NCBI GenBank assembly: GCA_030637965.1
Contig: DAOWFO010000019.1
Coordinates: 1 to 30,753 of the forward strand
Direction: 5' to 3'
DNA: 30,753 bases
DNA from: Thermoplasmata archaeon
GTDB taxonomy: Archaea; Thermoplasmatota; E2; DHVEG-1
Shown: piece by piece, positions 22,739 to 30,753 of the stretch
Position numbering within the stretch: the stretch's first letter is position 1
Layout of the letters: the number at the start of each line of letters is the position of its first letter
Made by a program: the position numbers and the translations under genes
Notes under the pieces: model-generated
Told to the model about the DNA's origin: nothing
What the model saw: only the letters and a program-made list of their open reading frames with translations
Databases searched by the model: none

Positions 22739-23851
22739 TTATTTTGTCTTTTTAAATCTCGCCCCCAGTTTTTTCATAATTTTTGGAAGTGTTGTATACT
22801 CCATGTCAGCCATTGGTAAACGGTGGGGTTCAAAGGGACCGTGTCTCCTCATATAATCAGTAATATATTGGGCTTCTTCTCTTGTACGATCGAATGCAGG
22901 ATCGTCAAATAGATCTACAGGATCTGTCAATTTTCCATTTTTTAGTTGAAACCCAAGTGCTGTAACTCTTGGTGGGCCATCAAATCTCGTACATTGCGCA
23001 TCTTTTACTGATACTGGCATAAGAGGACCATTATGAGATCCCCTCATCCATCCTGATACGAGATGCCCCAATGAAAAACCTTCTAGAACTTCGCCAACAG
23101 CTGGAAGTCCTGATTGCGCCCTTACAACACCGGCTGGGTCATCCTTACCAACATACTCTCCAGCAATTTGATAGAGTTTTTCAGTTGAAATTACAGATAC
23201 AGGCTCATTTGAATCTAACTTAGAACTCTTCTTTGGATAAACTCGTTTTACAACAAATCTAGATTTTGCTCCTATCAATGCTAAAAGATCGTACATCTCC
23301 TCAGGCGTTTCTAAGTAAACTTGTTTATGTTCTTGAATATCCCATACTTCAAAAACAAATCCATCATGAATAGAAGGATCAATAATTAAACCTGCAGTAT
23401 TGAAAGGATCTGCAAAAATCTTGAAAATTGGAAAATTGAAAGCACCTGGTTCTGTTTTGTCCATCATGAATGCAAGTATAGGTTCGGCCTTTCTTTCGGT
23501 AAATTCCATCTCAGCGACACCTGGGCCCATACCCTTCACATTACCAGAAAACGCATCTGAAAGTAAATCTTGACCTGCTCCATATAAGCCCAAATCGCGT
23601 GCTTTCTCTGTTGCCTCACAAAAAGTATCCCATGCAAGACGATGAATCTCCTTACTATCAGTACCGTTGGTATGGGTCATAATAAGTTCCAAATCATCCC
23701 CACAATGTGTCACATGGAAGTCCTTTAACAAATTGGATCTTTTTGCATCTACAAGTTTTTTATAAGCAATTTTTTCAAGATCTGGATGAACCAGTGCATG
23801 TCCTGGCCAACCTCCGACATCTGCTTTAATAATACTAAATGTAGTTTTCAT
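22739..23851 (-). CDS. fbp: bifunctional fructose-1,6-bisphosphate aldolase/phosphatase
   Basis: 370 residues from the ATG at 23851, where GGAGG lies six bases upstream. The frame extends to 23869, but those six residues are not part of the family. The N-terminus MKTTFSIIKADVGGWPGHAL is the family signature, and GGWPGH and later Asp-rich segments (HCGDDLELIMTH, FKIFADPFNTAG) line the Mg2+ and substrate site. Archaeal FBPA/P both condenses triose phosphates and removes the 1-phosphate, giving fructose 6-phosphate one way. It points to gluconeogenesis. It diverges from cysS across a 117-base promoter region. Confidence 0.95.
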   Translation of the reverse strand: MKTTFSIIKADVGGWPGHALVHPDLEKIAYKKLVDAKRSNLLKDFHVTHCGDDLELIMTHTNGTDSKEIHRLAWDTFCEATEKARDLGLYGAGQDLLSDAFSGNVKGMGPGVAEMEFTERKAEPILAFMMDKTEPGAFNFPIFKIFADPFNTAGLIIDPSIHDGFVFEVWDIQEHKQVYLETPEEMYDLLALIGAKSRFVVKRVYPKKSSKLDSNEPVSVISTEKLYQIAGEYVGKDDPAGVVRAQSGLPAVGEVLEGFSLGHLVSGWMRGSHNGPLMPVSVKDAQCTRFDGPPRVTALGFQLKNGKLTDPVDLFDDPAFDRTREEAQYITDYMRRHGPFEPHRLPMADMEYTTLPKIMKKLGARFKKTK

Positions 23852-23882
23852 CTGAGGCCTCCATCCCATCGTATATGTAAGC

Positions 23883-23895
23883 TATTTATAAATAA
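23883..23895 (-). promoter_or_regulatory. TATA box for fbp
   Basis: The sequence TATTTATAAATAA lies about 38 bases upstream of the ATG at 23851, so the leader would be about 12 nt and would carry GGAGG. Confidence 0.4.
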
Positions 23896-23923
23896 TTTGG
23901 AAAAAAATAATCCAACTTAGAAA

Positions 23924-23937
23924 AGTATATATTTTTA
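23924..23937 (+). promoter_or_regulatory. TATA box for cysS
   Basis: AGTATATATTTTTA predicts a start near 23957, about 12 bases before the ATG at 23969. This side of the divergent promoter shows no Shine-Dalgarno sequence. Confidence 0.4.
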
Positions 23938-23968
23938 TCCATATTCTATATAAACCGATGTGCGAAGA

Positions 23969-25468
23969 ATGACTCTAAATATTTACAACACACTATCTAG
24001 AAAAAAAGAGGTTTTTATCCCTGTAGAGAAAAATAATGTAAAAATGTATGTTTGTGGCATGACCGTATATAGCGATGCTCATATCGGTCATGCGCGCACA
24101 TATTTTGCCTTTGATGTAATTAGGCGTTATTTTGAATATAAAGGATTTGAAGTAAAGTATGTTCAAAACATAACAGATGTTGATGATAAAATAATCATGG
24201 CTGCAAATAAAGAGGGTATTGACGCGTTGGAATACTCTCGCAGTTTTGCAGATCGATGTTTTGGAGATCTAGATAAACTAGGAATAAGAAGAGCTAATCT
24301 ATATCCCAAAGCCTCTGAAACAATTCCAGATATGATAGAAATGATTCAGAAGATTATAGAAAATGGATATGGTTATGAATCTGAAGGAGATGTTTATTTT
24401 TCTGTTGAAAAATTTGAAGATTATGGAAAATTATCAGGGCAAAAGCTTGATGATTTAAAAAGTGGTTCGCGTATCCAGCCTGGTGAAAAAAAACATAGTC
24501 CGCTTGATTTTGCATTGTGGAAAAAAGCAAAACCTAGCGAACCATCATGGAACTCTCCATGGGGAAATGGAAGACCAGGTTGGCATATCGAATGCTCTGC
24601 GATGAGTAGCAAATATCTAGGATTACCTTTTGATATTCATGGCGGTGGAATGGATCTTCGTTTTCCACATCATGAAAACGAGATTGCCCAGACTGAAGCA
24701 GCTACCGGAAAAACATTTGCAAAGTACTGGATGAATATAGGTCTTCTTACTGTTGATGGAGAAAAGATGTCAAAATCTCTTGGGAATATAATCAACATAA
24801 AGGATCTTCTCAAAACTTGGAATCCTGAGATCATTCGCTTTTTCTTTGCCCAAGCTCATTACCGCAGTCCGCCAGATTTCAGCGAAAAAGGTCTAAAAAA
24901 TGCTGAAAAGGGACTTAGTAGAATTCATAGACTGAGAGAAAAACTGGAAAGTTTTTCAGAAGGTAATTCTTCTAATATAGAAAAAGAGAATTTTGAAAGA
25001 GAAGAAAGTATATATTATGAGGTAGTGCAAAGTTTTAAAGAACAATTTGAACAAGCTATGGACGACGATATTAACACACCAGAAGCTGTTGCTATTCTTT
25101 TTGATTTTGTTAATAAAAGCAACAAATATCTAGAAAATAACCCTAAACCAAATGAAAAACTCTGTAAATATGCACTTGATATAATAATTAAACTAGGGAG
25201 CGTTTTAACCCTATTCCAACCAAAAACTATATCAGCTGATTTAGAAGATGAAAGTCTATCAAATAAACTTCAAGAAATTATTTTAAAATATGGTGGAAAT
25301 ACTGAGAGAAAAAGTATTAATAAATTACTTGACATAATTCTAGAAATAAGAAATGAGTCTCGCAAAAGGAAAGATTGGAAAATTTCGGATGATATCAGAA
25401 AAGAATTAGAAGTTATTGGCTTTGAAATACAGGACACAATTGATGGTTCAGTATGGAGAAAAAAATAG
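23969..25468 (+). CDS. cysS: cysteinyl-tRNA synthetase
   Basis: 499 residues from the ATG at 23969; a GTG at 23960 in the same frame is less likely. Class I synthetase motifs are clear: the zinc Cys in YVCGMTVYSDAHIGHARTYF with the HIGH motif, GWHIECSAMSS and HHENEIAQ for the rest of the zinc site, and GEKMSKSLGN as the KMSKS loop. The C-terminal helical anticodon domain follows. It attaches Cys to tRNA-Cys directly, so this archaeon need not rely on the SepRS/SepCysS route. It precedes a universal stress protein gene by 4 bases. Confidence 0.97.
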   Translation: MTLNIYNTLSRKKEVFIPVEKNNVKMYVCGMTVYSDAHIGHARTYFAFDVIRRYFEYKGFEVKYVQNITDVDDKIIMAANKEGIDALEYSRSFADRCFGDLDKLGIRRANLYPKASETIPDMIEMIQKIIENGYGYESEGDVYFSVEKFEDYGKLSGQKLDDLKSGSRIQPGEKKHSPLDFALWKKAKPSEPSWNSPWGNGRPGWHIECSAMSSKYLGLPFDIHGGGMDLRFPHHENEIAQTEAATGKTFAKYWMNIGLLTVDGEKMSKSLGNIINIKDLLKTWNPEIIRFFFAQAHYRSPPDFSEKGLKNAEKGLSRIHRLREKLESFSEGNSSNIEKENFEREESIYYEVVQSFKEQFEQAMDDDINTPEAVAILFDFVNKSNKYLENNPKPNEKLCKYALDIIIKLGSVLTLFQPKTISADLEDESLSNKLQEIILKYGGNTERKSINKLLDIILEIRNESRKRKDWKISDDIRKELEVIGFEIQDTIDGSVWRKK

Positions 25469-25472
25469 ATTT

Positions 25473-25871
25473 ATGAACAAAATTCTGGTAGGAATTGATG
25501 GATCTGAACATGCACTTAACAAAGCTATGACTCTTATTTCAGAATATGGCGAACTTATTCTACTTGCTGTTGTTCCAAGCCCCTCTGATAAAACTTTTGT
25601 GGATGATGAAATATATAAAAAACTAAAGAAAAAAGCCGATCATATGATTAAAGACATAATCGAGGATATCGGAGTTCATGACTATACAATTACAGGAACA
25701 GTTGAAGTTGGTGATGCTGCTGCAAAAATTATTGACATTGCTAATAACCTAAATGTTGATTTAATAATGCTAGGAAGCAAGGGATCAAGCGAACTAGAAC
25801 AGTTCCCTTTAGGTAGTAATGCAAATAAAGTTGTACAATATGCACATAAACCTGTTATGATAGTAAGATAA
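25473..25871 (+). CDS. universal stress protein (UspA family)
   Basis: 132 residues from the ATG at 25473, four bases after the cysS stop; the open frame upstream overlaps cysS and is not used. The N-terminus MNKILVGIDGSEHALNKAM is the family signature. The nucleotide-binding motif G-2x-G-9x-G-S is intact near the end (LGSKGSSELEQFPLGSNA), so this is likely an ATP-binding member. It acts in the cytoplasm as a dimer, with a role in stress or energy signalling that is not defined. Co-transcription with cysS is likely from the spacing, though functional coupling is not obvious. Confidence 0.88.
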   Translation: MNKILVGIDGSEHALNKAMTLISEYGELILLAVVPSPSDKTFVDDEIYKKLKKKADHMIKDIIEDIGVHDYTITGTVEVGDAAAKIIDIANNLNVDLIMLGSKGSSELEQFPLGSNANKVVQYAHKPVMIVR

Positions 25872-25886
25872 AAATCTTAACAGATT

Positions 25887-26474
25887 TTATTTTCCTCGAC
25901 CTTCTTTGGCTCGTATACTAGGTCTTATTTTCTCAGCACCCCTGCCCTTATGATAGAGGCCTCTACCTTTCCTACCTGCACTGGTTTTACCACGTAAAAC
26001 TCTTCTCGTATTAGAAGGATTGCAAATCCAATTTATCTTTGTATCTTTCACTATAGAAGGATGAAAAGGATCCACAAGTATGATCTCATAATAATGATTT
26101 TTACCGTCTTCTCCAATCCAATAAGAGTTCAAAACCTCCATGTTGGGAAATTTTTTAGAAGTACGTTCCTCAGCTATTCTTTGCGTACTCTTTGCAGCTG
26201 TAATTTTTTTAATACCTTTAGCTGCTGGTTTTCTTCCAGATCTTATATGCGGCTTCCTTAAACTACCTCTTCTTACCCTTGCACGAACAACAATATATCC
26301 CTGTTTTGCCTTATATCCCAAGGACCGAGCTCGATCTATCCTTAATGGTTTTTCGACTCTAGAAAAATTTTCTTCTTTTCTCCATTGAATAAGACGTTGT
26401 TGTTGCGGTGATTTAAATGAAGTATCAGGTTTTTTCCATTGTTCTCTAACGTAATCATATAAACTTTTTACCAT
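25887..26474 (-). CDS. rpl15e: 50S ribosomal protein L15e (eL15)
   Basis: 195 residues from the ATG at 26474, where the family N-terminus MVKSLYDYVREQWKKPD begins. The frame runs on to 26510 but those residues are not conserved. Other conserved parts include VVRARVRRGSLRKPHIRSGR, the SYWIGEDGKNHYYEIILVDP segment and a very basic C-terminus (GKTSAGRKGRGLYHKGRGAE). It is an archaeal/eukaryotic large-subunit protein absent from bacteria. It converges with the stress-protein gene, with 15 bases between the stops, and diverges from the CoA-ligase gene. Confidence 0.95.
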   Translation of the reverse strand: MVKSLYDYVREQWKKPDTSFKSPQQQRLIQWRKEENFSRVEKPLRIDRARSLGYKAKQGYIVVRARVRRGSLRKPHIRSGRKPAAKGIKKITAAKSTQRIAEERTSKKFPNMEVLNSYWIGEDGKNHYYEIILVDPFHPSIVKDTKINWICNPSNTRRVLRGKTSAGRKGRGLYHKGRGAEKIRPSIRAKEGRGK

Positions 26475-26609
26475 AATTTTTACACTAGTCCTTAGATTTG
26501 GTGGAGGCATATGAAGGTAATTCTTTATTTAAAACTTTTGTCATCAAATATTGCTTTTATTACACCAGATTTAATAATGATAATTCTATTTCCGTCTTGG
26601 AGAATCTAA

Positions 26610-27920
26610 ATGGACAAGCCCTTTAATAAAAAAATTGAAACAATGCCACGAAAAGATTTAAAAGAAATACAATTAAAAAATTTAAAAAAGACTGTGAAAA
26701 ATGTAAACGATAATGTCCCGTTTTATAATAAGAAATTCAAGGAATTTAAGATAACACCAGATGATATTAAAACCTTAGATGATATTCGAAAGCTTCCACT
26801 TACAACTAAGAATGATCTTAGAGATAATGCTCCTTTTGGAATGATGGCTACATCCTTAGAAAATTGTAACGAACTTCATGCATCATCTGGAACTACAGGT
26901 ATTCCTATAACAACCTGCTATACTCAAAATGATATAGATGTCTGGTCAGAAGTTATGGCCAGATGTCTGTCCATGTCAGGTCTTACTAAAAAAGATATAT
27001 TTCAGAATCCTATTCCATATGGAACGTTCACCGGTGCTTTTGGATTTCATTATGGAGCACAAAAGGTAGGTGCACTTGTTATACCTACAGGGAAAGGACA
27101 GTCAGAAAGACAGCTAAAACTTATGGATTATTATGGAACCACGTTTATTTCAGGTGTTGCATCCTATGCAATGCGGCTATCTCAGGTTGCACAGGATATG
27201 GATATCAATTTGAAAAAACTAAAAGTCCGAAATGGTCTTTTTGGGGCTGAAATGTTCACCCCTGGTTTAAAAAAGCGAATAATGGATGCTTGGAACATGG
27301 ATGTCCACGATATTTATGGACTTACAGAAATGTGTGGTCCAGGAGTTTCAACAGATTGTGATCAACACGATGGTCTTCATTTATGGGAGGATCATTTCTT
27401 AATTGAATGTTTAGATCCGAAAACGTTGGAAAGTGTAGAACTTGAAGAAGAAGGTGAAATTGTTCTTACAACACTTACAAAAGAGGGGATGCCTCTTTTA
27501 CGTTATAGAACTAGAGATATTGCAAAAATCTATGATCAAGTGGTATGTGAGTGTGGTAGGACCCATGTTAAACATACAACCATCAAAGGGCGAAGTGATG
27601 ATATGTTGATTATACGTGGAACAAACATCTATCCTGGTCAAATTGAATCTGTTTTAATGAAAAACCAAGAGGTTGGAGGAAATTGGAGAATGATACTAAC
27701 TACTGAAAATAATGTTGACGTGCTAAAAGTAGAAGTAGAAAGTAAAACCATAATGAGTCAGGTTGAATCTATGAACCTTGAGGAAAGTTTAAAAAATAAT
27801 ATAAAATCAGTCATTGTATTCACTCCAAGGATAGAAATTTTACCTCCAAAAGGCATTCCTAAAACAGGTTTAAAGGCTAAACGTGTTATTGATGAAAGAA
27901 AAAGGAATGAAGATGAATAA
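26610..27920 (+). CDS. phenylacetate-CoA ligase-like AMP-forming acyl-CoA ligase (PaaK family)
   Basis: 436 residues, the PaaK size. ANL-superfamily motifs are present: the P-loop SSGTTGIPITTCYTQND near residue 91, DIYGLTEMCGPG near residue 233, MPLLRYRTRDIAKI near residue 291 and the hinge GRSDDMLIIRGTNIYPGQIE near residue 327. It activates an arylacetate or related acid with ATP and CoA. In anaerobic archaea such ligases often sit with indolepyruvate ferredoxin oxidoreductase or ADP-forming synthetase genes. Here the next gene encodes an ATP-grasp acyl-CoA synthetase subunit that overlaps by 8 bases. GGAG seven bases upstream supports the start. Confidence 0.88.
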   Translation: MDKPFNKKIETMPRKDLKEIQLKNLKKTVKNVNDNVPFYNKKFKEFKITPDDIKTLDDIRKLPLTTKNDLRDNAPFGMMATSLENCNELHASSGTTGIPITTCYTQNDIDVWSEVMARCLSMSGLTKKDIFQNPIPYGTFTGAFGFHYGAQKVGALVIPTGKGQSERQLKLMDYYGTTFISGVASYAMRLSQVAQDMDINLKKLKVRNGLFGAEMFTPGLKKRIMDAWNMDVHDIYGLTEMCGPGVSTDCDQHDGLHLWEDHFLIECLDPKTLESVELEEEGEIVLTTLTKEGMPLLRYRTRDIAKIYDQVVCECGRTHVKHTTIKGRSDDMLIIRGTNIYPGQIESVLMKNQEVGGNWRMILTTENNVDVLKVEVESKTIMSQVESMNLEESLKNNIKSVIVFTPRIEILPPKGIPKTGLKAKRVIDERKRNEDE

Positions 27921-28569
27921 AATCATTGATAAAATCATAGATAGAAAGGGAGCTCTATCAGAAAACGAAGTAAAGGATTTGATGAAAGCCTTTGGTATAA
28001 GAACTACAAACTATAAAGTTATAAAAAATCTAGAAGATTTAGATAATTTGGGACTTTCATTTCCTGTAGCTCTCAAAGTTTGTTCTAGAAAAATTTTACA
28101 TAAAACTGATTTGGGTGGTGTAATATTAGACATAAAAAATATGGATGAACTTAAAAAAACATTCAAAGAGTTTAAGAAAAAGTTCCCAAAAGAAAACCTC
28201 CTTGTTGACCAGATGGAAAAAAAAGGCGTTGAGATAATCATTGGGCTTGTACAAGATCCAACATTTGGCCTGTCCATTATGTATGGAATTGGCGGGATTT
28301 ACACTGAACTTTATGAGGATGTGTCGTTTCGAATTGTGCCTATCGATCAATATGATGCAGAACAGATGGTTGAAGAAATTAAGGGGAAAAAACTGCTGGA
28401 AGGGTTTAGAAACATACCAGCTAATAAACAATTAGTTATTGATCTTCTAATAAAAGTATCAAAAATTGGAGAAGAGCTAATTAACCATATTGATCAGATG
28501 GATTTAAATCCAATATTTGTGTATGAAAACAATATTTGTGTTGTTGACGCTAAACTTATATTAAAATAA
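27913..28569 (+). CDS. ATP-grasp beta subunit of an ADP-forming acyl-CoA synthetase
   Basis: 218 residues from the ATG at 27913. Alternative starts lie up to 27883, but AAGGA six bases before 27913 favours this one. The domain matches the ATP-grasp beta subunit of acetyl-CoA synthetase (ADP-forming): GALSENEVKDLMKAFGI, FPVALKVCSRKILHKTDLGG, VEIIIGLVQDPTFGLSIMYG and the terminal INHIDQMDLNPIF. In archaea these enzymes make ATP from acyl-CoA. The alpha subunit with the phospho-His domain is not in the window, so it must be elsewhere. The pairing with a PaaK ligase suggests aryl acids such as phenylacetate or indoleacetate. Confidence 0.88.
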   Translation: MNKIIDKIIDRKGALSENEVKDLMKAFGIRTTNYKVIKNLEDLDNLGLSFPVALKVCSRKILHKTDLGGVILDIKNMDELKKTFKEFKKKFPKENLLVDQMEKKGVEIIIGLVQDPTFGLSIMYGIGGIYTELYEDVSFRIVPIDQYDAEQMVEEIKGKKLLEGFRNIPANKQLVIDLLIKVSKIGEELINHIDQMDLNPIFVYENNICVVDAKLILK

Positions 28570-28590
28570 AAAAAATAGGTGTTTATGAAA

Positions 28591-30006
28591 ATGATGTCTG
28601 AAATGGGAGATTATAAAATCAAGGATATTAATCTTGCTGATTTTGGTAGAAAGGAAATTGATATTGCAGAAAAGGAAATGCCTGGGCTTATAGCTGTAAG
28701 AGAGAAATATGGCCCTCAAAAACCATTAAAAGGGGCTAGAATAACTGGAAGCCTACATATGACTATACAGACTGCTGTTCTAATTGAAACTTTAATTGAA
28801 CTTGGAGCACATGTAAGATGGGCAAGCTGCAATATTTTCTCAACCCAAGATCATGCTGCTGCTGCAATTGTAAAAACTGGAGTTTCCGTTTTTGCATGGA
28901 AAGGAGAAAGTTTGAAAGATTACTGGTGGTGCACTCAAAAAGCATTAGATTTTGGGGATGGTAAAGGACCTCATCTAATTGTAGACGATGGCGGTGATGC
29001 AACACTGATGGTTCACAAGGGAGTTGAAATCGAAAAGAATCCAAATCTACTTGAAAAGGATTATTGCAATGAAGGGGAAGATTTCAGAGAATTGATGGCT
29101 CTTTTAAAGGAAACTTATTCACGGGATAAGAAAAAATGGTCTATGATTGCTGAAGGTATAAAAGGGGTATCAGAAGAAACTACTACCGGAGTTCATAGGC
29201 TATATCAAATGAAGGAAAATAATACGTTATTGTTTCCTGCATTTAATGTAAACGATTCCGTAACAAAATCCAAATTCGATAATCTTTATGGATGTAGAGA
29301 AAGCCTTGCAGATGGAATAAAAAGGGCAACAGATGTAATGGTTGCCGGTAAGACAATTGTTGTATGTGGCTATGGAGATGTTGGAAAAGGTTGTTGTCAA
29401 TCCATGAAGGGTTTTGGTGCAAGAGTGATAGTCACTGAAATTGATCCCATCTGCGCGCTACAAGCCGCTATGGAAGGTTATGAAGTAAATACTATTGAAG
29501 ATACTCTTGATGAAGGCAACATCTTTGTCACTGCAACAGGGAACAGAGATGTTATAACAGCGGAACATATGAAGAAAATGAAGGATCAAGCAATAGTCTG
29601 TAACATAGGACACTTTGACAATGAACTCCAAATAGAAAGACTTGAAAAAATACCAGGAATTAAAAAAGTAAATATCAAACCACAGGTGGACAAATACATT
29701 TTTTCAGATGGACATGAAATATTTTTACTTGCAGAGGGAAGACTTGTGAATCTAGGTTGTGCAACAGGACATCCAAGCTTTGTAATGAGTAATTCATTTA
29801 CAAATCAATGTCTTGCTCAGATGGCACTATGGAAAAAAGAACATGATATTGGAGTATATATGCTTCCAAAAATACTTGATGAAGAAGTAGCTAGGTTGCA
29901 TCTTAAAAAACTTGGTGTAAAATTAACAAAACTTTCACAAGAACAGGCTGATTACATTGGAATAAAAATCGAAGGTCCATATAAACCCAAATATTATAGA
30001 TACTAG
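28591..30006 (+). CDS. ahcY: S-adenosylhomocysteinase, long form
   Basis: 471 residues from the ATG at 28591. ATGs at 28585 and 28594 and a GTG at 28579 are also in frame; GGTG at 28578-28581 lies nine bases before 28591. NAD-binding VVCGYGDVGKGCCQSMKGFG, GHFDNELQ, LGCATGHPSFVMSNSF and the terminal GPYKPKYYRY (invariant Lys/Tyr) are all present. It splits S-adenosylhomocysteine to adenosine and homocysteine. A roughly 40-residue insertion after DDGGDATLMVHKGVEI (NEGEDFRELMALLKETYSRD) is characteristic of the long bacterial form; most archaeal enzymes are near 420 residues. It follows the ATP-grasp gene by 21 bases, so the three genes probably share a transcript. Confidence 0.93.
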   Translation: MMSEMGDYKIKDINLADFGRKEIDIAEKEMPGLIAVREKYGPQKPLKGARITGSLHMTIQTAVLIETLIELGAHVRWASCNIFSTQDHAAAAIVKTGVSVFAWKGESLKDYWWCTQKALDFGDGKGPHLIVDDGGDATLMVHKGVEIEKNPNLLEKDYCNEGEDFRELMALLKETYSRDKKKWSMIAEGIKGVSEETTTGVHRLYQMKENNTLLFPAFNVNDSVTKSKFDNLYGCRESLADGIKRATDVMVAGKTIVVCGYGDVGKGCCQSMKGFGARVIVTEIDPICALQAAMEGYEVNTIEDTLDEGNIFVTATGNRDVITAEHMKKMKDQAIVCNIGHFDNELQIERLEKIPGIKKVNIKPQVDKYIFSDGHEIFLLAEGRLVNLGCATGHPSFVMSNSFTNQCLAQMALWKKEHDIGVYMLPKILDEEVARLHLKKLGVKLTKLSQEQADYIGIKIEGPYKPKYYRY

Positions 30007-30073
30007 AGAATGAAAATAACAATATATTAATTTATTTGCTAAGCGACTTCATTTTTATTAAATTCGTGTGTTA

Positions 30074-30753
30074 TTAAGAAAATATATTGAGCTTCTTGAA
30101 CCTATCTTCCATATCTTTAACAGGTTTAAGAGGTAATGTAAAACTAAAAGTACTTCCTTTATCCAATTTACTATCAACACTAATATTACCACCATGGGCA
30201 GCCACAATCCCCCGTGAAATGGTAAGACCCAAACCTGTACCACCCATCAGTTTCCTGTCTTTTGCAGAATCGACCTGATAAAATGTATCAAAAATTTTTT
30301 CTTTCTTATTTTTTGGTATTCCTCTACCAAAATCTTGAACGTTAAATACTACATAATCTCCTTCTTTTTTAACATATATGTTGATTTTCGATTTGCACGG
30401 TGAAAATTTTATTGCATTGCTTAAAAGATTAACTATAACTTGTTTAATTCTCTCACAATCTATGATAAGACAAGGTATATTATCCTCCAAAATTGTGTTT
30501 ATTTTCATCTGTTTAATATTTGCAGAAGATTGCATTGTCTCAACGGTTTCCTTGATCATTTTACCTATATCTATTTCTTCGGCGATGAATTTCATGGTTC
30601 CCGATTCAAGTCTTGAGATGTCAAGAATGTCTTGAACAAGCTTGTTCAGACGGTTTGTATTTCGAAGAACAATACCTAGAGCTTTTTTCTGCTTTTTAGT
30701 TATTTCTCCTAAAGACATATCGGAAATAAGTTGAGCATATCCTTTTATTGCAA
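30074..30753 (-). CDS. sensor histidine kinase, C-terminal part (N-terminus outside window)
   Basis: About 226 residues are visible; the frame runs off the right edge without a start codon, so an in-frame ATG at 30718 is not the true start. The visible part opens inside the dimerisation helix (AIKGYAQLISDM, just after where the phospho-accepting His should be), then KLVQDILDISRLESGTM. The HATPase domain has the N-box LLSNAIKFSPCKSKINI, the G1 box DFGRGIP and the G2 box GGTGLGLTISRGIVAAHGG. It autophosphorylates and passes phosphate to a response regulator not in view. It converges with ahcY. Confidence 0.9.
   Translation of the reverse strand, partial: AIKGYAQLISDMSLGEITKKQKKALGIVLRNTNRLNKLVQDILDISRLESGTMKFIAEEIDIGKMIKETVETMQSSANIKQMKINTILEDNIPCLIIDCERIKQVIVNLLSNAIKFSPCKSKINIYVKKEGDYVVFNVQDFGRGIPKNKKEKIFDTFYQVDSAKDRKLMGGTGLGLTISRGIVAAHGGNISVDSKLDKGSTFSFTLPLKPVKDMEDRFKKLNIFS

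Noticed and set aside
1..30753. CRISPR array, insertion sequence, prophage or toxin-antitoxin locus
   Set aside because: No regularly spaced repeats, transposase, integrase or phage genes are visible; apart from the gene-poor gap the content is housekeeping.

Overview
The window is AT-rich archaeal chromosome. The archaeal signature comes from a TFB transcription factor, archaeal-type ribosomal proteins S15 and L15e, an archaeal threonyl-tRNA synthetase, PurP, the KEOPS subunit Pcc1, a bifunctional fructose-1,6-bisphosphate aldolase/phosphatase and an archaeal mevalonate operon. Several genes have clear Shine-Dalgarno sequences (GGAG, GGTG or GGAGG) and upstream TATA boxes. The lineage is euryarchaeal in character. 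An uncultured Thermoplasmatota-like group is my guess, but the sequence alone does not settle it.

Layout. 1-2.8 kb (minus): an HD-domain protein, a citrate lyase alpha subunit (CitF) and a citrate-synthase-fold citryl-CoA lyase, the last cut by the window edge. 2.9-5.6 kb: a zinc-ribbon protein, a membrane-anchored CrtC/AttH-type lipocalin protein and an Lrp/AsnC regulator. 5.7-9.8 kb (minus): a tight operon reading mevalonate kinase, UbiD-family decarboxylase, an LpdD-like small protein, and the large and small aconitase-X subunits. This is the core of the archaeal mevalonate pathway that runs through trans-anhydromevalonate 5-phosphate. 10.1-11.9 kb: convergent 5-formyltetrahydrofolate cyclo-ligase and PurP. 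11.9-16.0 kb (minus): RecJ-like DHH protein, Pcc1, a small membrane protein and ThrRS. 16.0-17.3 kb: a gene-poor gap with hairpin elements. 17.3-22.6 kb: small protein, TFB, methyltransferase, a 55-residue double-CxxC protein, S15, a secreted protein, an M50 protease and a zinc-ribbon/DUF4342 protein. 22.7-26.5 kb: FBP aldolase/phosphatase, CysRS, a universal stress protein and L15e. 26.6-30.0 kb (plus): a PaaK-type CoA ligase, a lone ATP-grasp acyl-CoA synthetase beta subunit and a long S-adenosylhomocysteinase. The right end holds the C-terminal part of a sensor histidine kinase.

The most interesting unexplained signals are non-coding. Several purine-arm/pyrimidine-arm inverted repeats of about 70 nt sit in intergenic gaps (near 3.3, 9.95, 13.9, 16.5 and 16.9 kb). 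Two of them begin where a TATA box predicts transcription to start. A 21-bp inverted repeat also occurs twice, over the recJ start site and just after rps15. The most interesting protein context is a possible acyl-carrier-free citrate lyase (CitF plus a citryl-CoA lyase of the citrate synthase fold).
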